The notes under the pieces were generated by a model, which worked only from the letters and a program-made list of their open reading frames with translations, made no database searches and was not told the origin of the DNA. 64,000 nucleotides of DNA from Psococerastis gibbosa. Lineage: Eukaryota > Arthropoda > Insecta > Psocodea > Psocidae. The translations under genes and the position numbers were made by a program. Positions 45,344 through 57,020 of the stretch are shown here, in pieces; the first letter of the stretch is position 1, and each line of letters starts with the position of its first letter. The stretch is from assembly GCA_963971405.1 (NCBI GenBank), contig OZ020491.1:7682855-7746854 (forward strand), given 5' to 3'.

Positions 45344-48300
45344 GTAAGTTTCCTATATTTTATAACTGTTTAAATTATATAGGCAAGGAAACACTCCCAA
45401 ATGGTCCATTATCTTTTCCAAAATTTGAGTAGAAGATAATCTTGCATGCAGGCAACAGGGCAGTGTGGTGTGTTCTTTAGGTTTATACTCTTTATAAGGA
45501 AATGATTAAATTTGATGTGACAGAATTAGGTTGCTTCTGAACGCAATTTATATATGATAATACTGTGTTCAATGTCAAATTCGTTAATCTGTCCTACGTC
45601 TTATGGGCCAGAACCTCATGTCGGGTGAAATCGCACGAATGCCTAACTTGTTGATTATGGCATTTTGCATCTTTCAGGGACAAGCGTGGAGCGTGTATTC
45701 TGTACAATTACTGTAATAATCGGGACATTTGTTACGGTTGACTTTGGCCTTTGCAACCGGTATCGGTGCCGGGGGAAGGACTTGAGAGTCGTGACTTCAG
45801 ATCCGCTGTCATGGCACGTAGCGTATGTCATAGCCTATATTCTGGCCATTGCAGCTTACACTTTGCACCTAACGTGTTTGGAGAATTGTTGTTCTAGTTC
45901 TAAATATGTGAGTATAATTTTAGAGTACCCTGAAACAAAGGTACTGTTATTCTTTCATTGAAATCGTTATTACCCAACACACCGACGTAACGGCCCTTCT
46001 ACAAGCCTTCTCCATCAGTCGTTTGTATCTTACTCCTAATTCGAGTAGCTCTTCTTCCCCGTTGGTTCCTGAAACAGTTATACTGTTATAAATTATTGAT
46101 ACGTCTTCTTCATTTGACCCTACAGCCCTTGATGGGTTTTGGCGTGCTCAACAACCCTATGTTAACAGTACTTAACTTTTAGTGTTCATCTGTGTTCATC
46201 TAGTGTTTATCTCTCTCGAACTTTTGCGATGCGTGATTAAACCATTCATTATCATCATCAATAATCAGCTGCCCGTGTGTGATATGTGAGCCTCCTTCAC
46301 TCCACTTCAACACTTCCTCTAGTACCAATCCCACTCTTCTAAAATCGTTCTCAATCTGGTTCCTGTATGGCTTCCCTTCTTCGCGTTCCCTCTACTTCTC
46401 TAGCCATTTCCTCGCGCACCTGCTGTTATAGTCCACGCAAAATGACAAAAGTGTGGACTTGGAATGTTCTGGTCCAGTGCAATACTGTAAAAAAATGAAT
46501 CGCACCATACTGTGGGGCCTTACTCCCTGGCGCCATTTGAAGGGGTCATCACGACTACGCTGAACCAGTCGCTCCAAATCTTTCAGTGTGACGATATGGA
46601 AGAGGTACTTTTATTAGGGCTGGTTTGTTCGAACGTTGTATACAAAAATACAAACTTCTGTATTCTATATTAGATGTAAAAAGGCATAACGTGGATAATT
46701 ATTATTTTTAACGCCACAAATGTTTGAATAAAAGAAATTCACTACCCAATAATCTGCATTTCCTAGATTTTAGCATGTTATAATGACGTTTACAATCCGA
46801 AAATCCCCTTCCCCTGAAAACGGACTCCACCCTAATTGTTCGATGACTATGGGGCCCCTGCCTCTAATGACTGCTAACACAACAGGCAATGCAATCCAAC
46901 TAACCATTTGTTAAATAATATTACACCATTGTTATTAACCTTTGCCAATAGATTAGTTTCTACTTTAGTGATCCACCGGTTTTCCTCATCCTATTAGCCC
47001 GATAAGCCGCTTTGAGTCTGCGTCCGTAGCGTCTGTACTCAAATGAGCAATCCCCTATTAGGTAAACTTGTACAAGAGTGGTTCACATGTGTCTTACACT
47101 TTTACAGAGCTCAATTCTGGATATGTCAATAGTGTCGAACGTGTCCCAAAGTGGGGCCCGTTCGGAGGCGTCGCTTCCCTCCGCAACTACCCGCAGTCTT
47201 TCGATTATCTCTGGGGAGTTTCCTCATTTGAAGCCGCGGCTTCCGCTCAACGTGACTTTGACGCGCGGTGGCGACTCCGCCAAGTTCCCGATGACGTCAA
47301 CGCCCAATGACTTGGAACTTCGTCGCAGCTGTCGCACCGGCATCACCACTTGGCTTACGTTACACCACGCGACCATGTGGCTTCTGGTCGGCTTGTGTTG
47401 TTGGATCCCTACTGTCGCGATAGGAATACAAGTTAGTTATTTCAGCAGCCCTATTATGGCGGTTTGCGATTAACATAATACTGGGGTTTATTTTTTAATA
47501 CCGGTGTCACGTGACGGTGTTAAAATATGCGCGGGAGAATCAAATTATTAAATTATTGGACTACAAGAAAGTGGTTGCATTGTTTTATAATTGAAGAAAA
47601 TACTAATGAACATTAAAATGTACAGGTAGAATTATGAAATATAATAAGAATTGTAATTAATGTGTCTACATCTAAGGGAGAAAAAAGTGAAAACTCACCA
47701 AAAATATTGCCGAGGATCAATTTGTCAATTTGAATTTCCCGCGCATTTTGCACTGATTAGTTTAAAACAATTGAATATACCCCGGTATTATATTAATCCC
47801 AAATCGCTATAATGGGGCTGCTGTTTTATTGTTATAGGGTTTCTTTGAACCTAGACCTAGTGAAACTTATGTCAACTAGCACACGAACGAGCCTATGCGC
47901 GCATGTCTGCACGAGCCTGCTCGCCGCATCACAAACTATCGTTTTCCAAAAGCGCGCGGTTTTTCAAACTTTGGACGTGACTCGGCGAGCCATGCGCCGT
48001 GGGAACATAGCTTTAAAAGTAGACTAGTGTAAGCTCTGACATATTCCCTGGCGAGTAGAGCAAGTACTACTCTGGAAATGAAGCTCAAACGGTAACACTC
48101 CTAATAACTCCATGTAGGGGAGATGGGACATTCGCTGTCCGAATGTCTGGTGCCATCTGCCACGTCTTGTTAGACTAATGACTGTAAAGCTGCGGAATGC
48201 GTACAGAAAGTTGAAAAATCATTTTTAGCGGGAGCGAATTTCCTCTCTCCTAAATTGAACTTTAGATAACACAAGCTTGGAAATCAAATTTTCTTACGCC

Positions 48301-50857
48301 CCGTCGACTTTAATAAAAGCCAGTTAAATGGGTAGTAGACGTTGGCAGGGTCGTAAAATTCGCTGTAATTTGCTAATAAAAATCCCCGTCTCGATAGAGT
48401 AATAAAATGTTCGCCAATATTTGAGAGCCTGACGTTGTTGGAAGATTTTAAGGGGGAAGGGGGTGAGAGGTGAAGTGTCAGTGTACGGGTTAAATGTCAA
48501 GATGCTTTCTCGAGAATCCTTCAAAATCAATGGGTTCTTTCTTCGTAAGGCTCGTTAATCTCCCTCTTCACTTTATTCTTACTGGTAGTTTTTCTATTCA
48601 GCAGCCTTTGCAACAACTTATCCGGGAATAAGTGTAAATTGTTCTAAATAAACTCGAGTGAATGTAAATTGACGTACATGAATTAGGGCCGATATAACAA
48701 ATTGTTTGTTAACCGAGAATAATTGTTGTTCGTTTCTGCATATCGATACCCTAATTAGCAAACCGCTCTCCAAAATTGTGAATTTTCAGGAGAGACAAAA
48801 AACGTGCGAACTTACACAAGAAAGAAAATAATCCCAGTAATTTTCCGTTCATGCTAATGTTTTTAACTAAGTATACCGGTATGTCAAGGTGTCATAGAAA
48901 TAGTGATAACATTTTCTTTGTTTACTGCTGGAGTTAGTGCTATTCCCGCGCCAAATCAAACACATTGAAATTTGGTTCTTTTCTATTTCCACGATAGAGG
49001 CTTTCATATTTTTCTTTTCGCGAACACGAGGAAACAACTCAGTTTAAATTTTTTTGGAGTGAAGTGGTTTGCTAATTAGGCGTGTATTCCACTGGTCAAT
49101 TTTCCCGTCATTTGGATTTAAAAAAAAAAGGTTTTTGTTTTAAGGAGGCTATTATGCGGATACTTAACTCATCTATTATAAATTAAGTTATAATATGGTA
49201 GCAGACTCTTTTTTAACCACAAATGACGGGAAAATTGCCCATTGGAATACACGCCTTAGAGTATCGATATACTAGACGTAGACCGAACTTTTTTGCGCAC
49301 AGAGTGAGGAAACAGCTCAGTTCTATGAAGAATTATGTCTATTTTCAGAAGCCTCGTTCGCTTGTCGACGTTTTCGACGACGTGTTGGATTCGTTGGTGC
49401 TACACGCGAGCTGCAGTGACCTCTGGTGGCCATCCGTCCTCTTGCTATCCTCGTACCTTGTGCTCGCGGCGTCGTCTGCTCATGTGCTCGTAGGCACGCG
49501 GTCCGCTCTCACTGTCGCCTGCATCGTCATGAACGCCCTCCCCATGGCTCAGCTCTTCTGGTCTGTGTTCCAGCTAGACGACAGTGCCAAAGGTAAGAGA
49601 GGTTATTTCATCATTTTCACCTGCAGCAGTCAATAATGCAATTACAAAGTCCTGGAAAGAGAAAGCAGTTAGGCGCCGATTCCACCCACCGGCTAGGGCT
49701 AAATACAAAAACGGTGACGTGGTAGCAGATATTCAAGACTTAGGCGGGGTTTCCACCGACCTCACATTGCAGAATGCAAATGACATTGACGGAAATTAGA
49801 ATTTTTCTTTTTATAGAAATCTATTAAAATGTTTGTAATTAACATATCCCATGACGTCATTTTTTAATTTTAGTTTGTTTGTGTGATTTTACTCTATGAT
49901 CATTGATCAATTTTAACTACGGCAGAGAGGAAAACAAACATTTCCGTCTATGCCATTTGCATCCTGCAATGCGAGGTCGGTAGAAACCCCGCCTAAATCT
50001 TGAATGTCTGCTACCACGTCACCGTTTTTGTAACTAGCCCTAGCCGGTCGGTGGAATCCCCGCCTTAGCAAACCATAGGAACCGAATCTGTCAAAAACTA
50101 TCCCCGGCACCTTGCGCCGGGACAGCGCCCGTAGCTGCGTTTCGAATGGCCACATGACACGACTATGAGAAGAATTATCATTATCTACTAGCTTTCCGTG
50201 TGCCTCCTCCAGCTTTTCCAGTCCCTCTACTTCCTCCTGTTTCAGTCCCACTCTCAGGAGGTTAGGATGTTTCTTCTCTTCCAGCCACTTATTCGCGCAC
50301 GTGCAGTTGAATTCATTCTTTATACGTTCAATTTCCAGGTGTTATGGTCATGTGCATCTTCTAATGACCATGTTCCTGAGCTTCTCGCTCACTTTTGTTT
50401 CTAAGGACATCCTTGGTCGTCCTAGTGGTCTGGTGCCCTCCACCGAATATTCGCTTACTCGTTGTAGCAGGTGTCCATCTTCTCTCCTCTGTGGCCCCAA
50501 CATGAACGGAGGGTTCCCTGAATGTTTCGGTGATAGGGTCTACCTTCATCTCGGCCCGAGTATCTTCGTTCCTTTTTCTGTCCGTAGGTTTATATCCGCC
50601 GATTATATAGATAATGATTAGGATAATGACATAAATTGTTTTCATTTATTTGATTGTGCATAAAGCATCAGCCACGTAGGGGTAAAGGATTACTAATTAA
50701 ATTGTCTGTTTTATTTTCAGATCCAGTGTCTTTCAAATTTGCCGTGAGTGGAGAAACCGTGAGTGCCATGCTTGGTTTTCCCATTATAGGTATCGGTACT
50801 TTTTTAATTGTCAAGTCGCACGTAAATCAAGCCAGCCGCGAACTTGGAGCTTTTTAG
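44812..50857 (+). CDS. Ten-segment membrane protein, probable drug/metabolite transporter superfamily
   Basis: Five exons (44812-45343, 45678-45907, 47108-47431, 49349-49592, 50721-50857) join in frame into 488 residues. I do not recognise the family by name. A short acidic cytoplasmic N-terminus (MENEEKEDLLLQVS, then SDSDVSD) is followed by about ten hydrophobic segments: four in exon 1, two in exon 2, one in exon 3, two in exon 4 and one in exon 5. The DP-LKG-IIFSLLFYF segment, a basic turn (SKRTSVER) and another helix resemble the helix 4-5 hairpin of DMT carriers such as SLC35 and CRT proteins; this is an inference from pattern. Exon 3 has a long polar Ser/Thr-rich loop with an NVT site. 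The Met at 44812 was chosen because a splice acceptor (cttgcttag) lies just before it; the frame extends up to a Met at 44767. AATAAA occurs about 300 bases after the stop (near 51159). Confidence 0.8.
45678..45907 (+). CDS. Membrane protein, exon 2 (TM5-TM6)
   Basis: Acceptor catctttcag completes a split Arg, then TSVERVFCTITVIIG, a Cys/Arg-rich loop (CNRYRCRGKD), a helix YVIAYILAIAAYTLHL and a Cys-rich end (ENCCSSSKY) before GTGAGT. Confidence 0.8.
45908..47107 (+). other. Intron 2 of the membrane-protein gene
   Basis: Holds eroded LINE tails (46060-46440), a half copy of the 1040 foldback (about 46465-46610, with TCACGACTACGCTGAACCAG) and a repeat near 46830 shared with 23905 (CCTAATTGTTCGATGACT). 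Confidence 0.55.
47108..47431 (+). CDS. Membrane protein, exon 3 (polar loop, TM7)
   Basis: Acceptor cacttttacag, 108 codons in phase 0, donor GTTAGT. A polar loop with NVS and NVT sites leads to WLTLHHATMWLLVGLCCW. A MITE begins 14 bases after the donor. Confidence 0.75.
47446..47820. mobile_element. MITE family X, copy 2, in an intron
   Basis: Ends CAGCCCTATTATGGCGGTTT and CGCTATAATGGGGCTG; about 85-90 percent like copy 1 by eye. Starts 14 bases after the exon 3 donor. Confidence 0.88.
47821..49076. other. Rest of intron 3, nothing recognised
   Basis: No repeat with another clear copy in the window and no convincing exon; a short G+C-richer frame at 47812-48027 has no resemblance to known proteins. 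Confidence 0.5.
49077..49258. repeat. Foldback element, core type 2
   Basis: Tips TTAGGCGTGTATTCCAC and partner ending ATACACGCCTTA; arms TTTTCCCGTCATTTG; core 49138-49206. Ends 90 bases before exon 4 of the membrane-protein gene. Confidence 0.88.
49349..49592 (+). CDS. Membrane protein, exon 4 (TM8-TM9)
   Basis: Acceptor tctattttcag, then KPRSLVDVFDDVLDSL and two helices (WWPSVLLLSSYLVLAAS; MNALPMAQLFWSVF), ending DDSAK plus one base before GTAAGA. Confidence 0.82.
49670..50067. repeat. Foldback element, long form, copy f
   Basis: Full-length copy in intron 4, 77 bases after the donor. Arms CCGGCTAGGGCTAAATACAA and partner; centre with ATGATCATTGATCAATTTTA. Confidence 0.9.
50180..50600 (-). 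repeat. Non-LTR retrotransposon remnant in intron 4
   Basis: The complement contains a frame GTRPLGRPRMSLRNKSER, the GRPR-type LINE tail; frameshifted and eroded. Confidence 0.55.
50721..50857 (+). CDS. Membrane protein, last exon (TM10, C-terminus)
   Basis: Acceptor tttattttcag completes a split Asp; PVSFKFAVSGETVSAML and a Gly/Ile-rich helix lead to SRELGAF and TAG. Confidence 0.82.
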
Positions 50858-51789
50858 TGCCATCAAGATCTAGGTCTCCAACAGCACTGTACATCCCGGC
50901 CGATGTAACTTAAATTCCTATAAAAATTGAGAATACATTTTTTTTTTAAATCTTATTTAACACAAACCACCGATACAGCGTAACAAGATTAATTGGCCAA
51001 GGTGTCCATACTACAGACGTACATAAGCTGTTTTCCTTAAATTGAAAAAAATCGATAGCCATTAAGCCAAACGTCCTTTGTTTAACTGCTGAGGCTGCTA
51101 CTTTAACTAACAATACAAATCATGCAATCAATCATTGCCGACAGGAGTCAAAATGCGTAATAAAATAAAGATCGGTACTGTTTAAGACCATTAAATAGGA
51201 AATGCGTTAACAGAACACGCGTAGGGACGAAAATAGTAATCAGCGACTCAGATATGCTGTTGCAATGGACGTTCACGGAGAAAAACTAAGATTTGTTGAT
51301 TTGCCATTCCAACTTACTTTATAGCCTGAATTTCATACCGTTACTTAGCTCATTCTAACCTTCTAACCCATGGGGCACGTAAGAAACTCTCTCTCATAGT
51401 CCATTTGAAATGACACTCAAATACATAAGCGTATCATAAGAGGAAACTACCGGGTTTCGTCTTCAAAAGTGACCTAACTGACAATGATATTAATCCAATA
51501 TTCTGTTAATGGTATTGCCTCTCTTTGTACATAAAGAATTATTATAATTACACCCACACACAAAACAAATAGACCTAAATTTTTTAATTTATGAATAATT
51601 ACCTTAATTGAAAGTCCCAAATGACTGTTAGAGAGTCTGAGTTGCCATTTTACGTATGGTAAGAATAAGAGCCCCCCGAATGAAATTAAATTCAGGCTAT
51701 TATGACAGTTTGAATTGCAGACTGAATTGGCGTGGTAATACTTGATAAACTCTGACCTACTCAGGCAGGAATTGACACACTTGTACCAG
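50858..51789. other. 3' flank of the membrane-protein gene
   Basis: AATAAA near 51159 is a candidate poly(A) signal. Nothing else recognised. Confidence 0.45.
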
Positions 51790-52143
51790 CAGCCCTATTA
51801 TGGCGATTTGCGATTAAAACAACACCAGGGTTTATTTTTTAATGCCACAATAGTAAGATGTCACGTGACGGCGTTAAGATATCTGCAGGAAATTCAAATT
51901 AATACATTATTGGAATACAAGAGAATGGTTGCATTGTTTCATTAACATTAAAATGTACGGGTAGCATTTTAAAATGTAATAAGAATTGTAATTAATGTGT
52001 CTAGATCTAAGGTAGGAAAATTGAAAGTTCACCTAAATAATTAATTTATCAATTTAAATTTCCCGCGGATTTCGCACTCATTTGTTTAAAACAATTGAAT
52101 AAACCCCGGTATTATAATAATCTCAAATCGCCATGATCGGGCT
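51790..52143. mobile_element. MITE family X, copy 3
   Basis: Ends CAGCCCTATTATGGCGATTT and AAATCGCCATGATCGGGCTT; internal deletion of about 30 bases compared with the other copies. Confidence 0.85.
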
Positions 52144-53363
52144 TGCCCGCTGCCCTCGGTGATAGGATTGCTATCCGTTTACGCGCATTTTGTTTGCTGT
52201 TCATGCTTTGTAGAACAAGGAATAAAACACGACGTGTTCTGCTGCAAAAAAAAACTATGAAAGACGTCCGTTGCCATTTAAATAACAATTTTCTCTTTTT
52301 GGAATTTATAATTAATTTCTTTTCTCACACTATTGCTTGCTGGCGAATGATTTGATATTGCTAAGGGTGCTAGAATAATTTTTATCGTATTTTTTTAGTA
52401 ACGTAGCCTTTACAGGGACAGAAACGGGGCTTATTGTCGTTTTCAAGAATGTTCAGGAAGTGATTTTTTATTTTCTGACCTATTACTTTCTTAAGCGCAT
52501 GCCTAAGTTTCGGAGTGGGCTGGTGAAATTATTATAAAATGCCAGAGCGTTAACTCACTTAAAATTCCATTTTGGAAAAATGCCACCTAGAGCATTCCAA
52601 TGTAGTCATAAAAATCTAATTGACTACCTTTTCTTCATTGTTTGGGTTACTTGCCTAGTCTCATTATAATTGTTTTAGTTTTTAATAAATGTAAGTTTTA
52701 AGACGACAACCCACCTACACCGTGCCACCATCCTACGCACATTTCAATGTAAATATTGGACCCCCAGACCAATCAGTTTTTTTTTCGAATACCACAGGAA
52801 ATATCGACTGCCGAGCTATTTTTATAGTTTCAGTATATATAAATTAGTATGTATGCGTCACTGATACGATACGTTTTGGAAGGTGTAGAAAAAGCGCATA
52901 TTTTCAGAATAAAATAGAAAAATGTCTGTGTTGTTTCAAAACGAAGACAATAGACGTTCATAAAACTTACAACAACTATTGCAACATACTGTATATCTGA
53001 CACAAATAATACATTAATTCGTAACGAACCTATCAGCATGGAGGAACATAACCAGATAATCTGAAATCAGTTGCCTAGTTTCACGTCAAGTTCTCCACTT
53101 CTTCCTCTTCCCTTTTAGCGCCACGTGCGCAGCGTGAGGAGGAGTTTTTATTTATACTCGACCCCGTCGGACACTATCGCCTTGAGCTCGGCCATTGTTT
53201 TTCCTGGCTAGTCCATTTCAAACATTTCTCTATTAATAATAATAATAATAATACGTGTATTTAACAAAAAAAAAACATTTCACGTTCTTCTAATAACCGG
53301 TGCCACAAAGCCAATAAATGCGCGTTGGGATCACCGCACAATTCACTTTATTATGTTAATTTT
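52144..53363. other. No gene seen
   Basis: A+T-rich; includes an (AAT)n tract at about 53232-53252. Confidence 0.5.
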
Positions 53364-53669
53364 TTAATCTCTATCAGTGAGTAGACTTGAAATATAGTTC
53401 TTAATTGCAGACAATGTAATATTTTCTAGGTATCCGGCCCTGATCATATCATTATAGTAACTCAAACCTCTATAGTTGACAGAATTTCTGCTGTGTGTTA
53501 ATTTGTAATTAGGAACCGTAAGGAAACCACGTCCTGTTTGCCTAGAGCTTATGTTATTAGCAGAAATTCTGTCACCTTGAAAGTTACTCAAGTTACATAC
53601 AACCATTGTTAGTAAAATTTTCTTGTACAATAGTTCAGCTGCTTTCGTTCCTTCCACTCTACCATGCAC
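53364..53669 (-). repeat. Non-LTR retrotransposon remnant
   Basis: Minus strand reads GDRISANNISSRQTGRGFL, TVPNYKLTHSRNSVNYRGLS and YYNDM, the typical end of a LINE reverse transcriptase ORF (the R-x-Y-G-x-x-x-(W/Y)N pattern). Confidence 0.7.
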
Positions 53670-56389
53670 TCCATTTCCCCAACGTCCCCAGGCAGCTATT
53701 GAAAGTATCTAAACTGGTCTATTCTCATGCAAGCTGGTTTACCGGGTCCTCAATGGTAGCTCTACAATTCATATTTCTTTTGAAATTTTATTTTGTAAAA
53801 AAAACTGATAGAGGGGATGTCTGATTCCCTCTTAATAACAAAATGGTTTACTGTATTTGCTCTGCCTACAAGACATTTTTAGGATCGAAATTTGCTCAGG
53901 ATGTGTTGGTATATAGTTGGTTAAGATGTTGAATTGTAGTTATGGGATGAACGTAAGAGGACCATGTCCGAGGTAGGCATTAAGCAATGATCGGCCACAA
54001 TTTATGATACACCATACATACTCTATTCTTCTATGACCATGTTCGAGGTAGACATTAAGCAATGAATCGTCCACAATTTAAGATTCACCATACCCGTTGT
54101 CAATAATAATAATCTTTTCGCCTCCCTTCAACCGGGTCTTCTTACATTCCTCTCTACTTCAATCGCACTTGGGAGTCTTTTGTTAAATATGAGATTTAGA
54201 CCGTTGTTGGTAGTGTGTTTCTTGTCATGCTAGAAAGTAGCTGATTAGTGTAAAGGAATGTTGTCTACGGCTTAGTGGGGAGGGGTCTTCATTAGAACGC
54301 ACGGCAAAAGGAAAATTAATTCTTTTGCCTTTATGAAGTTTTATACGTTTTATTTGTTTGTGTCTTAAGTTATTTATGAAATATTATTATACTTTTGGCT
54401 AAGCATTTGTATATTAGAAACATTGCTTCATTACTTATTGTCAATTGCACTGTGTCATCGATGTTTCGGTGTTGTAAATTACCATTAAAAATTTCTAAGT
54501 GTGTGCAGCTTTGTGTTCATATCAAAATGAATAAAAAGTTATGCCTAACTAAGTGTTTTTCTCAATGTTGTAAGTATTTATAAACGGATCGTGAAGAATA
54601 TCTCAAATGTCAGCTGTTCTTTTCATTTTTTTATTTAATTTGTGCAAGAGTAGCATTACTGATTACGATTTTACGAGATGTCAATAATGTAACGAACGCT
54701 TGAAAGGTTTCCAAAGATGCAATAGGCCTGATGCACAAAAGCGATTTTGTCGCGGCATTTGTCACTGAGATACAATAAATTCAATGGGTTGATGCCTGCA
54801 ATACAGTACAGCGATTGTACAGCGACGCCGTCACGATAAAAATCTCCTTTTTGCAACGGGTCCTAGTATTAATTTGAAAATATAGCTAAATTCAGTTTTG
54901 GAAATATTTCTAGAGAATTGCTTAAAGTTATTGGATACATTTATAGCCCTTGTTTCACATTAAGGTGAATCTTTTCAAATTTTCGAAAAACAGCAGCGTG
55001 AAAACAAAATTTCTCGTTTCTCGATACTGGTAGTCTTAAACATCACTCTTTGAAGACCTCGTGAAATTTACAAGTTAAGTGAAGAAGTGTATATAAACTT
55101 TGAAAATACACCATACATTTTCTGTAAACTATTGTTAATCTATAAAATACGATCATCTCAAAGGAAGAGGACATACGTTAACGACTTTTTTAGATTAACA
55201 ATAGGTTACTCGACAAAGTCTATTGAGTATTATCACTTTTTATAAACTGTTTTTTAGGAGGGGAACAAAGATTGCTGCCAACATAGGGGAGAGAAATTAA
55301 ATCAGAAATAACAAGAAATTAATTAATCATTTTTTCTCACGCCGTATTGTTTTCCAAAAGTGTAGAAAGATTCCCCTTCTTAACTACAACACTTTTAATT
55401 TAAAAAGTTTTATTCAATATATTTTTTAATTTACTTATATACCGCCGATAACTAGAATGGAGAACTTTCCTATATGGAAAAATCGAAATGCCTCGCTGTC
55501 CCCATCCCCTTTACTTATTTTATGGCGAAGTTCGTCGTTTCACTTTCGTGAATTCTTGATCCAACGCTCTGATTGGTGGGACGTAGTTGCTAATGGCCAT
55601 AAGTTAAGTATAGGGATGCGCTCTGCCAATCAGGAGAGGGCATTTGCCTCATGGTTTGGAGGATAGCCCTGTCAGATTTCCATATGAAAGTTTTCCGTTT
55701 CTGTTGAAAAGTTCTCCATTGCTACTAAGTTTCATTTCAGCTGACAATCATTTTTACCGGTGACAGGCAAAACCCCTCTAAGATAGTGAAAGTGTATTGA
55801 AAAGCGTAGTAGCTGGATTAATGTAGATGTTGTAAAATTCTAAATCGTGTAACGTTATTGTGATGGGATTTGTTTAACCAAGCTTCATTCCGGCTTAATT
55901 AAGGTTGTGTTCGAATCAGCGCGATAAAGTGTGTGGTCTAGAGTTCTATATTGTGGAAGAGGCATTCGCTTCCCGCCAAAAGCATATTTTTAAATTTCTG
56001 GGGCCACGTGCCACATCTCGTATGAAAACGTAACTTAGCAAGTGGCCACTGAATTAAAAAAATATTTTTGGCGCGTTTAAATGTCCCAACTCTCCTATTA
56101 TATGTTATTAGTAATATATACAGAACTCAAGTATGGTCAACTAACTGTCAAACCCCAAATCCCGGTAGCCAATGGGCAACAACAAAGTATGCAGCAAGCA
56201 TTAGGTTTTCCTTTCCTCAGGTAGCCGTGTCAGCCCTTGTTACTCCTGTTTTTGCTTCGTTATAGTCCGGGTATGATTCGTCCCCGTAGCGTAGCCTCTC
56301 GATTCTTCTTCTTCAAATGCGTCCTCTATCAAATATTGGCGATCAGAATGACAATTGTAGTCATGATTACTGTACTAGGGAATTGTCCT
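53670..56389. other. No gene seen
   Basis: Noncoding DNA; short frames without resemblance. A small duplicated segment (GAGGTAGNCATTAAGCAATG) occurs at about 53970 and 54045. Confidence 0.5.
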
Positions 56390-56520
56390 TAGGCGGGGAT
56401 TCCACCAACGTCAATAGCGATATTAAATGTTTTTTGACGTGGTAGCAGACAGTTTTAGACTGTCTCAAAATGTCTGCTACATTTAATATCACTATTGACG
56501 TTGGTGGAATCCACGCCTAA
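56390..56520. repeat. Foldback element, short form
   Basis: Tips TTAGGCGGGGATTCCACCAA and partner; arms CGTCAATAG and GATATTAAATG; left inner motif GACGTGGTAGCAGACA. The right arm lacks about 12 bases of the inner motif. Confidence 0.88.
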
Positions 56521-57020
56521 TGCAGTTGACAGTTGACTCTTCATTGAATACCACCGCCTTCGGGGCCAGTTTCCCAACCCCAGGACAAAAGAGTACTCTG
56601 CACAGAAAAGACAGTGTTTTTCGCGTATTTCGGCTCAAACTCGGTCCCCCATCTGTTCAGTGGCCACTACGCGCTTCCATCGTCACCACGAGGAGTTACA
56701 GATGAGGGATGTTCGCCTCTGAGACCATAAGGCATTACTCACCTCAGCCACTCAATAGCTGCCTCAAACTTACCAACTCCTATCAGAGCTGCCAATATTG
56801 CCACATTCTGACAGGTTTTTCGGCAGCCTCCATCTTTTAGGTTATGTACCACTGAGGTCATCGAACATAGCTGCAGCAGAATGTACAGTATTCAGATTGT
56901 TCATTTTGAAAAGTTCCTGACGGTGGGAGATTCCATCAAAAAGCACTGTTGCCTTCCTCCTGAGTTTCTCCGCCTGCGGGGCACAACCCCAGAACAAAAG
57001 AGTGCCCTAGTAATGGTTGC
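56521..57020 (-). repeat. Probable repeat with minus-strand coding remnants
   Basis: Minus-strand fragments (LLFWGCAPQAEKLRRKATVL; then in another frame LIGVGKFEAAIEWLR and stop) look like eroded protein-coding DNA of unknown family. A similar GGGGTTGT/CAGGACAAAAGAGT segment occurs twice (about 56575 and 56990). Confidence 0.35.

Noticed and set aside
47812-48027. 71-codon frame downstream of a MITE, in the membrane-protein intron
   Set aside because: No acceptor or donor fits, and adding it would break the phase-0 join between exons 3 and 4.
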